Source of the DNA: Chlamydomonas reinhardtii
Lineage: Eukaryota > Chlorophyta > Chlorophyceae > Chlamydomonadales > Chlamydomonadaceae
Assembly (NCBI RefSeq): GCF_000002595.2
Contig: NC_057009.1
Location: forward strand, 703,699-767,698
Direction of reading: 5' to 3'
DNA length: 64,000 nt
Shown: piece after piece, positions 1-11,591 of the stretch
Layout of the letters: every line of letters begins with the position of its first letter
How positions within the stretch are numbered: position 1 is the first letter of the stretch
Made by a program: the position numbers and the translations under genes
Notes under the pieces: generated by a model
What the model saw: the letters and a program-made list of their open reading frames with translations, nothing else
Databases searched by the model: none
What the model was told of the DNA's origin: nothing

Positions 1-2705
1 CCACCTCCAGCACGGGCAAAATCTCCTCCGCCGCCGTGTGCTGCGGCCTGCTGGCGCACTGCAGCGCTGCCCAGCTGCACGCCATCCTGTGCGGGCTAGT
101 GCAAGCCGTGGCATCCAGCAGCGTCAAGGGCAACAATCGGAAGCTGCTGCTGGGCTCCAAGCTGCGCAAGCTGCTGGAGGGCGTGGGCGTGGCGCCGGCC
201 AACGGCAAAGCCTACACCGCCGCCGACGTGGCGGCACTCTCCGGCCCCAAGCTGGAGCGGCTGCGGGCCACGCTGAAGTCGCAGCCGGGACTGCTGCTGT
301 GGTTCCTGCTGTTTACATCGCCCGCTGAGCTGCAGGCGCTGCAGGCGGCGCTGCTGCCGGGCGGCGCGGGCGACAGGAGCTTCGAGGAGTGGCGCGCCGC
401 GATTGACGCTGTGGCCGGCAGCGGCCACGAGCAGCTGGCGGCGGCGCAGGAAGTGAGGGGCCGCCAGTCGGCGTGCGTTGAGGGCAGTACGGCCGGCAAC
501 ACCGCCACCACCGCCACCATCACCACCAACAACAACAACCCCGCCAGTCATGGTGGCGTCTACACGGCGCTCACGGGCACCGAGGTTACCGGCAAGGTGG
601 GTGCGTGGCAGTCATGGGTGTGACAGTCATGGGGTGTGGCATTCATGGGGTGTGGCAGTCATGGGGTGTGGCTGCTGGGGGCCAGCGGACGCGCTGACCC
701 ACAAATGCTGCTTTGACTCCTACCGTATCTAAACCTTGCCAATGCCATCCACCATGCTGTGCAACTGTGCAGGCGGCGGCCAACAAGGATCTGTCCCGCA
801 CCCGCACCACCAGCCACAGGAACCGGTGCGTGTCCGAGAGTGGCAGCACGCGCAACAAGAGCAGGAGTAGCAGCAGCAGGAGCAGCAGTACTCACAGCGT
901 GGAGTACGCGGAGCCGAAGGCGGGCTGCTCCCAGCCCGCCGCCACCGTCCCGGGCTGCGTGCCTGAGATCATCAGCGCAGCTATACCGCCGCTGGCTCCG
1001 CTAGCTCTGCACATCCGGCGCGCCATAGTGAAGGAGCTGCTGGAGGCCAGGCCGCCGGGCTGGAACACCTTTCTGTACTCCTGGCTGCAGGCGGCGGGGC
1101 TGTCCGAGTTCCTGCCGGCCAATGGCACCTGCCGCATGTACATGGCAGACAGGAAGCAGCTCGTGCTCCGCGTGGGCGCGATGCGCGAGGAGCAGGTGGA
1201 CGCGTTCCTGACGTGCATGTGCAAGGCGCACGGGCACAGCACGTGGCTCGCGCGCTACCTGCACATGCTGGGGCCGGAGGTTTCGCAGCTGCTGTCCCAG
1301 GGTCGGTACAGCGACGAACTGCTGGCCGCGCTGCGGGCCGCCGGGCAGAAAACGCTGGCCGATGCAGTCATGGAGCACTTCTGGGGGCGGGACCCGGATC
1401 CGGAGGACAGTGAGGCCGGCGAGATGGATGTCAAGCCGTGGGCGGAGCGCCTGGGACTGCTGAGGTTTGACATGCTCGCGGAGCAGCTGAGGCTGCCGCC
1501 CAACGCCGACGGCTCCGTGAAGAACTTCAGCAACGGGCTGGTCTTCAAGGTCGACCCGCTAGAGGTGGGTAAATACCAGTGACTTCAGGTCTCGGCAACC
1601 CTCATAGCCTGTTGGGAGACGTCGCCCGTCCGCAAGGTTTGGCCCTTGACGCACGTATACATGCACACACAGGTGTGGAGCAAGTACACTGACGGAGAGC
1701 CGTCAGCAGGCGCGCTGAGTGGCATGCGTGCCACCGACAAGGTGTGTGCGCATGCGGTATGGAGGCGGACCGACCTTTAAGTGGGACTCCGTTCTTGCCA
1801 GCAAATCTGGGCTCCGGCAGTCCAGCACCACAGCTGCAGTCCTGCGCCCTTGCCATGCCCGATTGGGCATCGGCCCCTGCTGCCCTGCCCCCTGTCAGTC
1901 GCGGCTGACTAACTCGCAGTATGTGTTTGTGTATTTGCCTGTGTGCCCCTGCAGGAGGCCCGCGACAAGCAGGTCAAGCAGCTTCGCGGCGTCCCGTTGC
2001 TGTACCTGTGGCGGATAGGCGGCCGGGTGGTGTACGTGGGCATGTCTGGGGGCTGGGTGAAGGGCAGTCGGATAGCACGCTATTTGGCAGAGGGCCCGGG
2101 ATTCAGCGAGTCGTCGAAGATGCTGCCGTGGCTGACAGCCATTGATGAGGGCAAGGAGATCGAGCTCCGGGTGAGTGCTGTTGGAGCGCTTGAGTACCGT
2201 AGTTGGTGTACGGGCGCGCGCCTGAAGACCCACTTACACGTGCTCCGCCCCCAGACCTACATAGCACTCTAACAATGCCGCTTAACCTTGCCGATTATCC
2301 GGTTGTCACACACACAGGTCATCACGCTGGAGGGATTGAAGGCATTGGAGGGTATGTCGGAGGGCATGTCCGAGGAGGAGGTGCAGAAAAAGGTGCAGAA
2401 GAAGGTGAAGGAGCTCGAGAAGCACTTCCTGTGCCATGTGGACTGCCCGTGCAACAAAGTTAACAACGGGTCTTACCGGTGAGGCTAGATTGAATGACCA
2501 GGGCAAAACGCTGTGCACAAACGTACTGTGCACTCTGATGTCACGTACCGGTTATACCGAGCGAGTTGCTGCAGTGTGCTTACCGTGTGTCCTTACCTGC
2601 GCTGTGTGCAGGGTTGAGACGCCCCGCCAGGGCCTCCTGGACAAACTCAAGGAGAAGTACAAGATAAAAGTACGGCAACAAAGCGCAGGCCGGCAACCCC
2701 GCTGA
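1..2705 (+). CDS. GIY-YIG nuclease-like protein, copy 1 (5' end outside window)
   Basis: Exons on this strand: 1-596 (exon 2, begun outside the window), 773-1564, 1673-1741, 1955-2170, 2318-2478 and 2612-2705 (TGA). All borders are GT..CAG and the phases agree. Exon 5 reads PLLYLWRIGGRVVYVGMSGG and then GSRIARYL. This fits a GIY-YIG core: the two tyrosines are 10 residues apart, followed by an arginine. Exon 6 ends with LEKHFLCHVDCPCNK, giving a Glu and an Asn 12 apart, as in UvrC-type GIY-YIG domains. The Arg-to-Glu stretch is longer than usual and carries a charged helix. Exons 2 and 3 encode Ala/Leu-rich helical sequence and a Ser/Arg-rich linker that I do not recognise. The family cuts DNA with a metal ion; substrate and cell location are unknown here. 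A small RNA- or DNA-processing role is also possible. Confidence 0.75.
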
Positions 2706-3494
2706 GCATCAGTCCAAGGAACAGCCCGAGTAGCCTGAGGTCTCGCTTCAGATGCGACAATCCAATTGCGGCGGGTCGCCATTGCACCACGGGCCGTTGC
2801 GGTGGCGTGAGCGGGCTGCATGTGGCACAAGCCGGGGCTTTCAGGCAGGTCAGATAGAATCATGCACCCGCGGCATGCGGTCAGCGCACAAGCGGAGCTG
2901 CGGCCAGTTTGCATGCAGGGGCGCTGCCGCACAGGGCCAGGCGCGTGTACGGTTGCTGCAGTTGTGTGCTTTTGCGCAGCTCATCACGTAGATTAGGTGC
3001 GTGTGTGCATTTGCGGGCTGAACGCGGTTGGAACGATGTGCGGGGTAGTGCATGATTGCTGTGGACAGTTGCATCTTACGTTTCTTTTATTTCTTTGTAC
3101 AACTGTGGGCCTACCTCTTACCGAGATTGAGCGAAACGGGATGCGTAGGATGTGCGTGGCAAGCTGATGGCGGGTGGCGGGTGTGCAACCAGTATGTGCG
3201 GGCAAGGAGAGCGTGCTGCCCTTCACATGGATGTTCTCCTGGTGCCAAGTTGTGTATCGTCTATTGTGGGCCATTGCCGTGTGGAGGCGCTTATCCCTAG
3301 TTAAATGTTGTCTACCTGCTCAGCTCCCACATTGGGTTAGGCCTGATATGCACCAGCAGCACTCATTGATCGAACAGCATGTAGATTCATGCCCAATAGG
3401 TTGCCGGCGTAATTGATTGCAGGCTGGCATGCGTGTGTTGTACCGGTAACTTGTAAGGCACAGACCGGCTGCATGCATAGCGGGCAGTTTTAGC
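2706..3494. other. 3' UTR / flank of GIY-YIG copy 1
   Basis: No gene is seen. The stretch probably contains the 3' UTR of the gene ending at 2705. It is repeated almost unchanged after copies 2 and 3 (about 32881-33672 and 49948-50736), with only scattered substitutions and a 3-base indel near 2740. Confidence 0.5.
3452..3456 (+). promoter_or_regulatory. Candidate poly(A) signal TGTAA
   Basis: TGTAA is the usual poly(A) signal of volvocine algae. This one lies about 750 bases after the stop of the GIY-YIG gene, a plausible 3' UTR length for these algae, and it recurs in the other units. A five-base motif occurs often by chance. Confidence 0.3.
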
Positions 3495-4190
3495 ATGGCA
3501 CGAAGACGCATCCCGTTTGGTGTAGCCTTTGCTCACTGTGTTGAGGGGTTAGTGCGTCTGGTCGAAGCGTGCCGATCCCGATTGAGGATGAGGCAAGCGC
3601 AGGCTTGGGCAGACGTACCGTATCCGCCTTTAGAGAGAGTCTAATGAAGGCGTGGAAGCATGAGCGGCTGCAGTCTGAGCCAAGCACTTTCCCATCAGAC
3701 AACAAGCAACCAGGCGTGCAGATGAGCAAGTGCAAGCATTGGATGGGGCTGTGTGCGGAAGGCGCGGCACCACTGACCATGCAAGGGCACAGTAGAGCAT
3801 TTTATACCAGTTGCGCACCACAAGGCCTTGATGAGGTTCCGCCTATGCTGCTGGCCGCTTTCTGCCAACCGCGCCTATGGACGACCTAGGGAGGAGAGGA
3901 TTTGCCCGTTATGTGTTGCAAATGAAGTCGAAGATGAGGATCATGTGCTCATGCGGTGTACGGCCTACGACCAGTTGCGTTCGGGTAGCGAGATTGATTG
4001 TACAGGCGGGATGCAGGCCGTTATGCAGAATACGGACCCAGCCAGGTTAGCCGCATTACTAGATTCCGTTTGGGAGCACAGGAGCAGAAGCATCCCCATT
4101 CGGGGGCCAAACCCTACCGCTACGCAGTACCCCGGCTTGCCCCCTCGGCCCATCCCCTCTGTCCCATTGCGCACCATTGCAAGGCCAAAA
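3495..4190 (+). mobile_element. LINE remnant (3' end of a reverse-transcriptase ORF)
   Basis: This is a decayed non-LTR retrotransposon tail. A fragment in one frame (about 3569-3889) is followed by an overlapping frame from 3828. The second frame reads RICPLCVANEVEDEDHVLMR and then C, a CX2CX9HX4C zinc knuckle. It is preceded by RLCCWPLSANRAYGRPREER, the layout found after the reverse transcriptase in LINE ORF2. At least one frameshift separates the two parts, and the 5' part, with the polymerase domain, is missing. Unit 1 lacks 264 bases directly after this remnant that units 2 and 3 have. Confidence 0.6.
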
Positions 4191-5378
4191 ACTGTGTTGC
4201 AGGCGTTATAAGGGCCCCCCGGCCCGGCCCGGGCCTCGGTTTCTACAAGGACAGGAACGCACATCGTGCTCATCACCTTGTAACCACACACAACAGGAAG
4301 CGTGGTGCGCATGGGCGAAGGTCGCCAGCCAGTCTAGGGCCGGGCAGGGCGAGCGCATGCTCAGTAGTAAGCGTAAGAACACATTGGTTGTGTGGCCTTA
4401 ACTAAATGTACTACCCTGCACTACTTGCAAGCGGCATTGCATAGCCTGTGTCAATAGGTTATAGGTAGGCCCGTGGGCAGAGCTTGGGTTTGCTGGTGGG
4501 GGTGTGGCCGTGTGGAGCTGTGTTCTTGTAACCAATAACAATCTTGTAACCAACAACAACAGTGTTCTTGTAGAGAGCCAGCCGTGTAGGGCCGTGATAG
4601 GTTGTCACTGGTGGTCGACATTGCAATGCCATTTGCAATCCATGGATATGGCAAATCGACTGTCACTGTATGTGGCAATGCGCGATAAGTGCAGCGTAAG
4701 ACTGCAAACAAGCTGCCTTAGATTGCGAGCAGCCTGAATCCTAACCAAATGTGGACCCGCAATTGTACAAAACTAGATTCTGGGAGTCTGGGACTCAGTG
4801 GCCACACGGGGATTTGGTGCGCCCTAGGACTGTGCTGGTTCATGCAACATGAGGCCCCTGAGCAACCTTACGCCATAACCCTCACGGCGCATGTCACTGT
4901 GCAGGACAGTTCAGGGTTGGTGTGCCGCAGATTGCAGTGTGTGAAACAGCAGTGCAGGCCTAGTGCGCGGCGGCGCCACTTCTGCTGCATTACCACACTG
5001 TGATGCCATAAAAAGCAGACTGAAATACTGCGACACAAAGGCTACAGGAAAGGCGGGTTTGTGAATGGAGTTGGCAGTGTCTGGCAGGCAGTGCCAGCGC
5101 ACATGACAGGGGACCGCAGGCCCACGTTGCACCAGCAACGGCAATAGCGTCGCATTGTGGCCTTGAGATGTAGGCGGCGGCGACAGGCGGCGACGATTGC
5201 GCATGGCAGTGATGGCCCCGGCAGCTTCTCCGATTCACGCTGTGTTACAGCTTGCAAGCCGTAGGAATTCGGACAAAACCCGCCCCAAACCCGGGCCAAC
5301 AAAGTCTCGCCCCAGACATTAGCCCCGGGGAGGAATGTCTAGGAAACGGCCAAAATGGCCAATTAATGTCTGGAGACA
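4191..5378. other. Repeated flank without recognised genes
   Basis: No gene is supported here. Short AAC-rich repeats with TTGTAACC occur near 4530-4575. Near 5310-5385 the words AATGTCT and GACATTA recur in both orientations, which looks like old transposon debris. Confidence 0.4.
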
Positions 5379-5738
5379 TTACCGTATCGGGGGCGTTCGG
5401 GCTCTTGTAACAAAACTGTTCCGAAATTTCGGGGGCGCCGGGCAAGGCCCCCCCAATCAGTACCCGTGCGCTGCACATGGCCGCGTGTGTGTGGCACGCA
5501 CGCAGCAAGCAGCACAAGAGATCGGAGATCGCAAGATTTTGGGCGTGCCCGGGTGTCAAACCCCCGTGCCACGGTCCAGGCCCTCGCGCGCGACAGCGCG
5601 CCCGACCCGCGAAATTTTCCATATGTTTTTTAATTTCGGGAGGGAATCCTCAAAAATATTTATGTAATTGTTTCGGCGTTCAACTTCGGCGACCCACCCC
5701 GAACTTAAAAACCCGCAACCTTTTTGGCAGTACGGTAA
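5379..5738. mobile_element. MITE-like element, left end deleted (unit 1)
   Basis: The right end (5717-5738) is a 22-base terminal inverted repeat ending CAGTACGGTAA. Only its first 8 bases, TTACCGTA, survive at the left (5379-5386), where the sequence jumps inward by about 76 bases compared with the intact copy at 35821-36256. It has no coding capacity. Confidence 0.6.
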
Positions 5739-6268
5739 GATAGGAGCCCTGCTGTGCAGGGTTTGCATCTTCGGAGAGCGGCAAGAAACGGGCCCTAATA
5801 AAGGCCCTCGGGCGAGAAAGGTTGGGCATTTCCGGGGGTGCATTCTTGCCGCATGGGGCTATGTACAGTCCCCGAATCTCGCCAACTACCCCTTCCCGGG
5901 GGTTTGGGGGGTCACAGATACCAGCCCAAACTAAACCGAACCCATGCAAAAGAGCCCCCCACCACCAACGCTAAAAACTAATGCATTTTGGGGCCCCTGG
6001 CTATCGTGGGCGAGAACGTGGCTAGGGCCCTTCTCGCCAGCGGCGGCGGCCTACTTCTGGAAGATGCAAGCCCGCGTGCGTGTGTGTCATTGCTCTTTGG
6101 CCGCGAAGCACTATGCCGGGCCGTAGCCCAGGGGCGCCCATGGTCAGGCTCGCGGGACCCTAGGTCTTGGGCTCTTGGCTCCAGACTCCAGCAGAGCCCG
6201 CACCTACCCTCTACCGCAATGGTGCCACTGTGCCGGGCACTGCCGCAGCCACCATCTGACCTGGCATG
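5739..6268. other. Repeated flank up to assembly gap
   Basis: No gene is recognised. The stretch matches 36257-36786 and 53241-53770. It stops at the gap, just before the point where units 2 and 3 approach the DIRS-like fragment. Confidence 0.5.
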
Positions 6269-7041
6269 NNNNNNNNNNNNNNNNNNNNNNNNNNNNNNNN
6301 NNNNNNNNNNNNNNNNNNNNNNNNNNNNNNNNNNNNNNNNNNNNNNNNNNNNNNNNNNNNNNNNNNNNNNNNNNNNNNNNNNNNNNNNNNNNNNNNNNNN
6401 NNNNNNNNNNNNNNNNNNNNNNNNNNNNNNNNNNNNNNNNNNNNNNNNNNNNNNNNNNNNNNNNNNNNNNNNNNNNNNNNNNNNNNNNNNNNNNNNNNNN
6501 NNNNNNNNNNNNNNNNNNNNNNNNNNNNNNNNNNNNNNNNNNNNNNNNNNNNNNNNNNNNNNNNNNNNNNNNNNNNNNNNNNNNNNNNNNNNNNNNNNNN
6601 NNNNNNNNNNNNNNNNNNNNNNNNNNNNNNNNNNNNNNNNNNNNNNNNNNNNNNNNNNNNNNNNNNNNNNNNNNNNNNNNNNNNNNNNNNNNNNNNNNNN
6701 NNNNNNNNNNNNNNNNNNNNNNNNNNNNNNNNNNNNNNNNNNNNNNNNNNNNNNNNNNNNNNNNNNNNNNNNNNNNNNNNNNNNNNNNNNNNNNNNNNNN
6801 NNNNNNNNNNNNNNNNNNNNNNNNNNNNNNNNNNNNNNNNNNNNNNNNNNNNNNNNNNNNNNNNNNNNNNNNNNNNNNNNNNNNNNNNNNNNNNNNNNNN
6901 NNNNNNNNNNNNNNNNNNNNNNNNNNNNNNNNNNNNNNNNNNNNNNNNNNNNNNNNNNNNNNNNNNNNNNNNNNNNNNNNNNNNNNNNNNNNNNNNNNNN
7001 NNNNNNNNNNNNNNNNNNNNNNNNNNNNNNNNNNNNNNNNN
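6269..7041. other. Assembly gap (773 N)
   Basis: Run of N. Left of it the sequence is array repeat; right of it the sequence is single-copy and starts at a HindIII site (AAGCTT). Translations across this run are meaningless. Confidence 0.99.
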
Positions 7042-7580
7042 AAGCTTGCTTTGAATGAAGCTTGGCATATTCAGCCTCTGCACTAGCAGCGCGCCACGTT
7101 TCGCATCTGGCACTGCCCCAGTATGCGCTTCGCCCTAGAAGGGGGAAATTTGGGCACCTTGCGGGCATGAACGGACGATGATTAGCTTGACGGTGTACTG
7201 CTCGCGTGGCAGCTTTCTGTGCCGAGGACGTGTTTTGGCTGTTGACATCATTGTTGCAACGGCCATCGTGATGTACGAGGCACCAGCTTGTTGGGGCCGT
7301 TCTTTGGTGTGACTCCTCTCTTTGTACCCGCGGCATCAGTCTGTAGTTGAAGCCTCAAATTGTGCGCGTGATGAAAGTAGCTAGATCGGGTGTTGGTGTT
7401 GCACTCACGGCGCAGGAGAGCCAGGCGGCCATAGCGCCGATGGGGGACCTGCCGTCCTGCCGGGAGTTGCATGGGCGCTGATGGTGGTGCTCATTGGCTT
7501 TCCTCGAGGCTTGAGCTTACATGCGCTACAGCAGCAGTGAGGTTTGCCTTTCACCTGTTGACTGATATCTAAGCTTGAAA
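7042..7580. other. Upstream region of UFM1
   Basis: No coding exon is recognised between the gap and the UFM1 start. The 5' UTR and promoter of UFM1 should lie here, but I cannot point to a TATA box or other defined site. Confidence 0.4.
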
Positions 7581-8406
<826 letters not shown>

Positions 8407-8694
8407 CAATGCCAGAGCCGCGGGCAGTGGCTGCGGGAATGGACGCAGCACTGCGCCGCTGCTGCGCCCACAAGCAGTGCAGCGGGCCATGGGACGTTGG
8501 TACTAGCGTCATGGTAGTCCAGTGGCGGCTGGTCGATGCGCTGCTGGTAGGGGTAGGGTACACCATCCGCCTCGGCAGCTGTAGCAACATGCGTGGCGTT
8601 ACCAGTGGCTTGTGCGGCGGCGTGTGCAGCCGCTGCAAACCGGCAAGGCGCCGAAGCCGACAATCGCATGGTGCCGGCAGCCCTGCAGGGTGGG
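8407..8694. other. Convergent intergenic region
   Basis: This 288-base stretch lies between the UFM1 and CCDC103 stop codons and must hold both 3' UTRs. No TGTAA is seen on the plus strand here, so the two transcripts may overlap beyond these limits. Confidence 0.5.
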
Positions 8695-10155
8695 TCATGA
8701 TGGCGGCAGGCCGTACATGGCCTGTAGCGCGGCAACGCGCGTGGGGCTGCACGGGTCCACCGTGGAGCCACCCTCCTCGTGCGGCGCTTCTGCTGCTGCC
8801 GGCTGCTCCTGCTTGCCCTGGTGGGCGGCCTGGGATGCCAGTACCGCGGATTGCAGCCCCGAGAACAGGCGTTCCAGGGTGGGCTTGGCGGAGGAGCCCA
8901 GCAGCTTGACCGTCAAGGAGAAACGTCCGGCAGCTGTATGGGAATGTGGCAAAAAATCGAGCGGAGTTGGAGAGTTGCAGTGATGGCAGGCAGCGGCATG
9001 GTATGAGTGCAGTGCCGTTTTTTTTGCGATACAGGCCCTTGGCTCCCACGCTGAGATTGACCCTGGAAAGGTAGAGCGGTCAATCATGGACTCATGGTTG
9101 ATGGTGTGGCTGCTTCTGGTGCGGGATACCGTATGGACTTGACTGTGTGGCGTGCATGATGTAAAACCTTTCATCAAACCAGTCGTCTGGTCATCCCCTT
9201 TTGTCCGCATCAGCTATCCACGCAGCCCTCCCTTCCAGAGAGCACAGCACTTACTCGACACGGCTTCCAGCACCTGCACGACAAAGGCCGCCTCCAGGAG
9301 CGCCGCGCCGGCACCACCCTCCGCCTCCTCTGCGACACCGCCGTGCCCCAGCCAGCACGCTTCCAGCACCGCCAGCATCTCGCGCAGCACCTCGGCGCTG
9401 ATCTCCACTCGGAACACCGCCTGCAGCCCCTCCGGCCCGCACAGCTTCAGGTAGCGGTACTTGTCGTCCGGCGTGGGGCAGTTGCGGCGCCAGTCCCTGC
9501 AGGCAGTAGCAATGAGCCTCTTCACCTTAACCGTCATGTTTGCTACATCAATGGCTTCTTTTCGTTGCACATTAGACAATATGTACTACCCGGTGCAATG
9601 GTCAACAGCGGACGCAGTTGCCACAAATCTGCGGAGTCCTGCGGTCACCTCACCGTGTGAAGTCGCCACTCGTGGTTGGGACTTCCGTGGGTGTGGTTGG
9701 TGGCAGCTGTGACTGGCTGATCTGCTCTTTAAGCATCTTCCCGTCCACGCCGAAGCTCCAGCAAGGCAGCGGCCGGTCTGAGCAGCGCAGCCGCGGGCCG
9801 CGGGACAATCGAGGGGTCGATGGTGCCAGACAAATTCATCGAATGGTCGGTAACTTGCCTCGGCCCGTTTCACGCCCTGCTCTCACCATTGTTGAGCTGT
9901 TTTGGCGCCGTGATCGGCTTCAGGTGCGCGGTCAGCACCATATTCTTGAAGGTGTCATAGTCCACGCGCTGCGCGACTGCACGCTTCTTCGCTTCATCGA
10001 TAGCCTGTAAATCAATGGACATGTAAAGCGTAATCAGTATGTCCAGGGCTCATGAACGTGGTAGAGCAACTTGCTTTCCGCTTGAAGTCATCGCAGGCCG
10101 CGTTTGCGAGCTCCTTCGATACTTTCGATGGTCTGTGGTCAGGTGTGCTAGACAT
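8695..10155 (-). CDS. CCDC103: CCDC103, ciliary dynein-arm attachment factor
   Basis: Minus-strand exons: 10155-10075, 10004-9887, 9777-9654, 9496-9255 and 8933-8695 encode 267 residues in consistent phase. The N-terminus MSSTPDHRPSKVSKELANAA begins a charged coiled coil that continues KKRAVAQRVDYDTFKNMVL and TAHLKP. These match the conserved N-terminal block of CCDC103 (LRAVEQRV..., LASHLKPL in animals). A Pro-rich linker leads to FTRDWRRN and an RPAP3_C-type helical domain (about residues 106-225) with KYRYLKLCGPEGL and AGRFSLTVKLLG. CCDC103 binds axonemal microtubules and is needed for dynein-arm assembly. Intron 1 starts with GC, not GT: AAA then GCAAGT. The start was chosen because the ATG opens the only frame that joins the conserved block. 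The C-terminal extension after the RPAP3_C domain is low in conservation. Confidence 0.88.
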
Positions 10156-11591
10156 TGTATTGACACATATCCAGGAGTCGGGGGCAGTCCTGGGCGACCA
10201 CACACACTTCACCCAGTACGGCATGGCAGGGCATGGCGCATGCCTGCACGGCGTTTGGGGCATTGCAACACCACAGGGGAGGAAGAATGAGGACGCAGTT
10301 CCGCGCGGAGGGGTTAACCTGCTGTTGACTTTGGAACTGGTAGCTATGGGACAGGAGCATAGCAGGCCGGGATAGCGTGCGATACATGTGCATAAAGTGT
10401 GGATTCGATATGCCAGCTGCCATGTTCTGTGTGGGCTGCTACCCAGCGCACGCTCGTGAAGGCCTGAAGGGTGCCGAGTCGCTCAGCCGCTCAGGTGCGG
10501 CCACCTGCCCCCACGGCCCCACCTATGCCAAAGGGAATTAGGGATGACACGCCCCCTTGAACGAGGGGTCGGTGCCCAGGCAAGGTCTTCCATAGTATCA
10601 AGCGTTACCTTGGTAGGCCAATCGTACCTGTGGAAGGTGAGCCGGGCCTGGGTCGCGGTGAAACCTGTGGCGGTCGCCGGGTCGGCGACTGATCCGTGCC
10701 ATTGCCTGTTTAATTACTGGGAAATCCTGAGGTCTCGCCGGCCTATCCACGCAGCCACGCTTGGTCCCCGGTGACTGCCACTCAGTTCACAGAGGCCTAA
10801 TATGTCGCTATCGCTGTGCCCTGCTTGCACCCTGTTCTGTGTTCACGGCTCCTGGGAATTAGAAACCCGGAACCCTCCACCCACGAGGCCACGACTCTCT
10901 CTTGGACGCCGACTAACCCAGCTTCGTCTCCCAGTCATTGCCACCAAGCCTGGGGCTTAGGCACTTACAAGGAACAACCCCGGGAAGAGTTCGCTTAGGA
11001 AATGCCAATCCGGCTCGTGTCATTCCTCCGCATGTGCCTTGTCTCCTCCGCAGGTGAGGCGCCTCCCACGCCTCTCCCGTGGCCTCTCCTGCTCCGCCAC
11101 TGGTGGCCAATGCACCATGCCACCACGCGTTAACGCAGGCCCGACAAAGAACACAACGCAATGCTTCTAAGAGCTGGGTTGCGTGCGGACCCTCCAGGAC
11201 CCTGCAGTGGCCAGCAGGTACCGCAGTTGCCGGGGTGCTGCTCGAATCGTCTCGGATCCTCGGAACCGACCTCCACGGCTCTGCACGGACGTTGACCGTC
11301 CCCGGCTGCCAATCAAGCCTGTATGTCCTGTGTAGTTATATCCCAGTGTTGACATCTCTGAGCAACTTTTGACATGTAGCCTTCCTTTGACTGCCGGCAA
11401 AAGGCAAAAGCCCGAGTTCGAGAGCTTGGCAGGCTAGGCTCTTTCTCTATGTTATATGGTGCTTGATAAAAGCGTAACGATACAAAGCTTGCGAATGGAT
11501 TGCTGCGGCCACTGCAAGAAAATTATGCGCAAGCCTGGAATGGCCCAACCACAAGCTTCAGGCATGCGTAAGTATGACTGAGACAAGAGCG
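10156..11591. other. Divergent intergenic region
   Basis: About 1.4 kb lies between the CCDC103 start (minus strand) and the deubiquitinase start (plus strand), so both promoters should be here. I see no further gene, repeat or recognisable element in it. A non-coding 5' exon cannot be excluded. Confidence 0.45.

Noticed and set aside
5978-7336. Very long frames spanning the first N run
   Set aside because: Most of their length is unknown bases; the flanking parts show no coding character.
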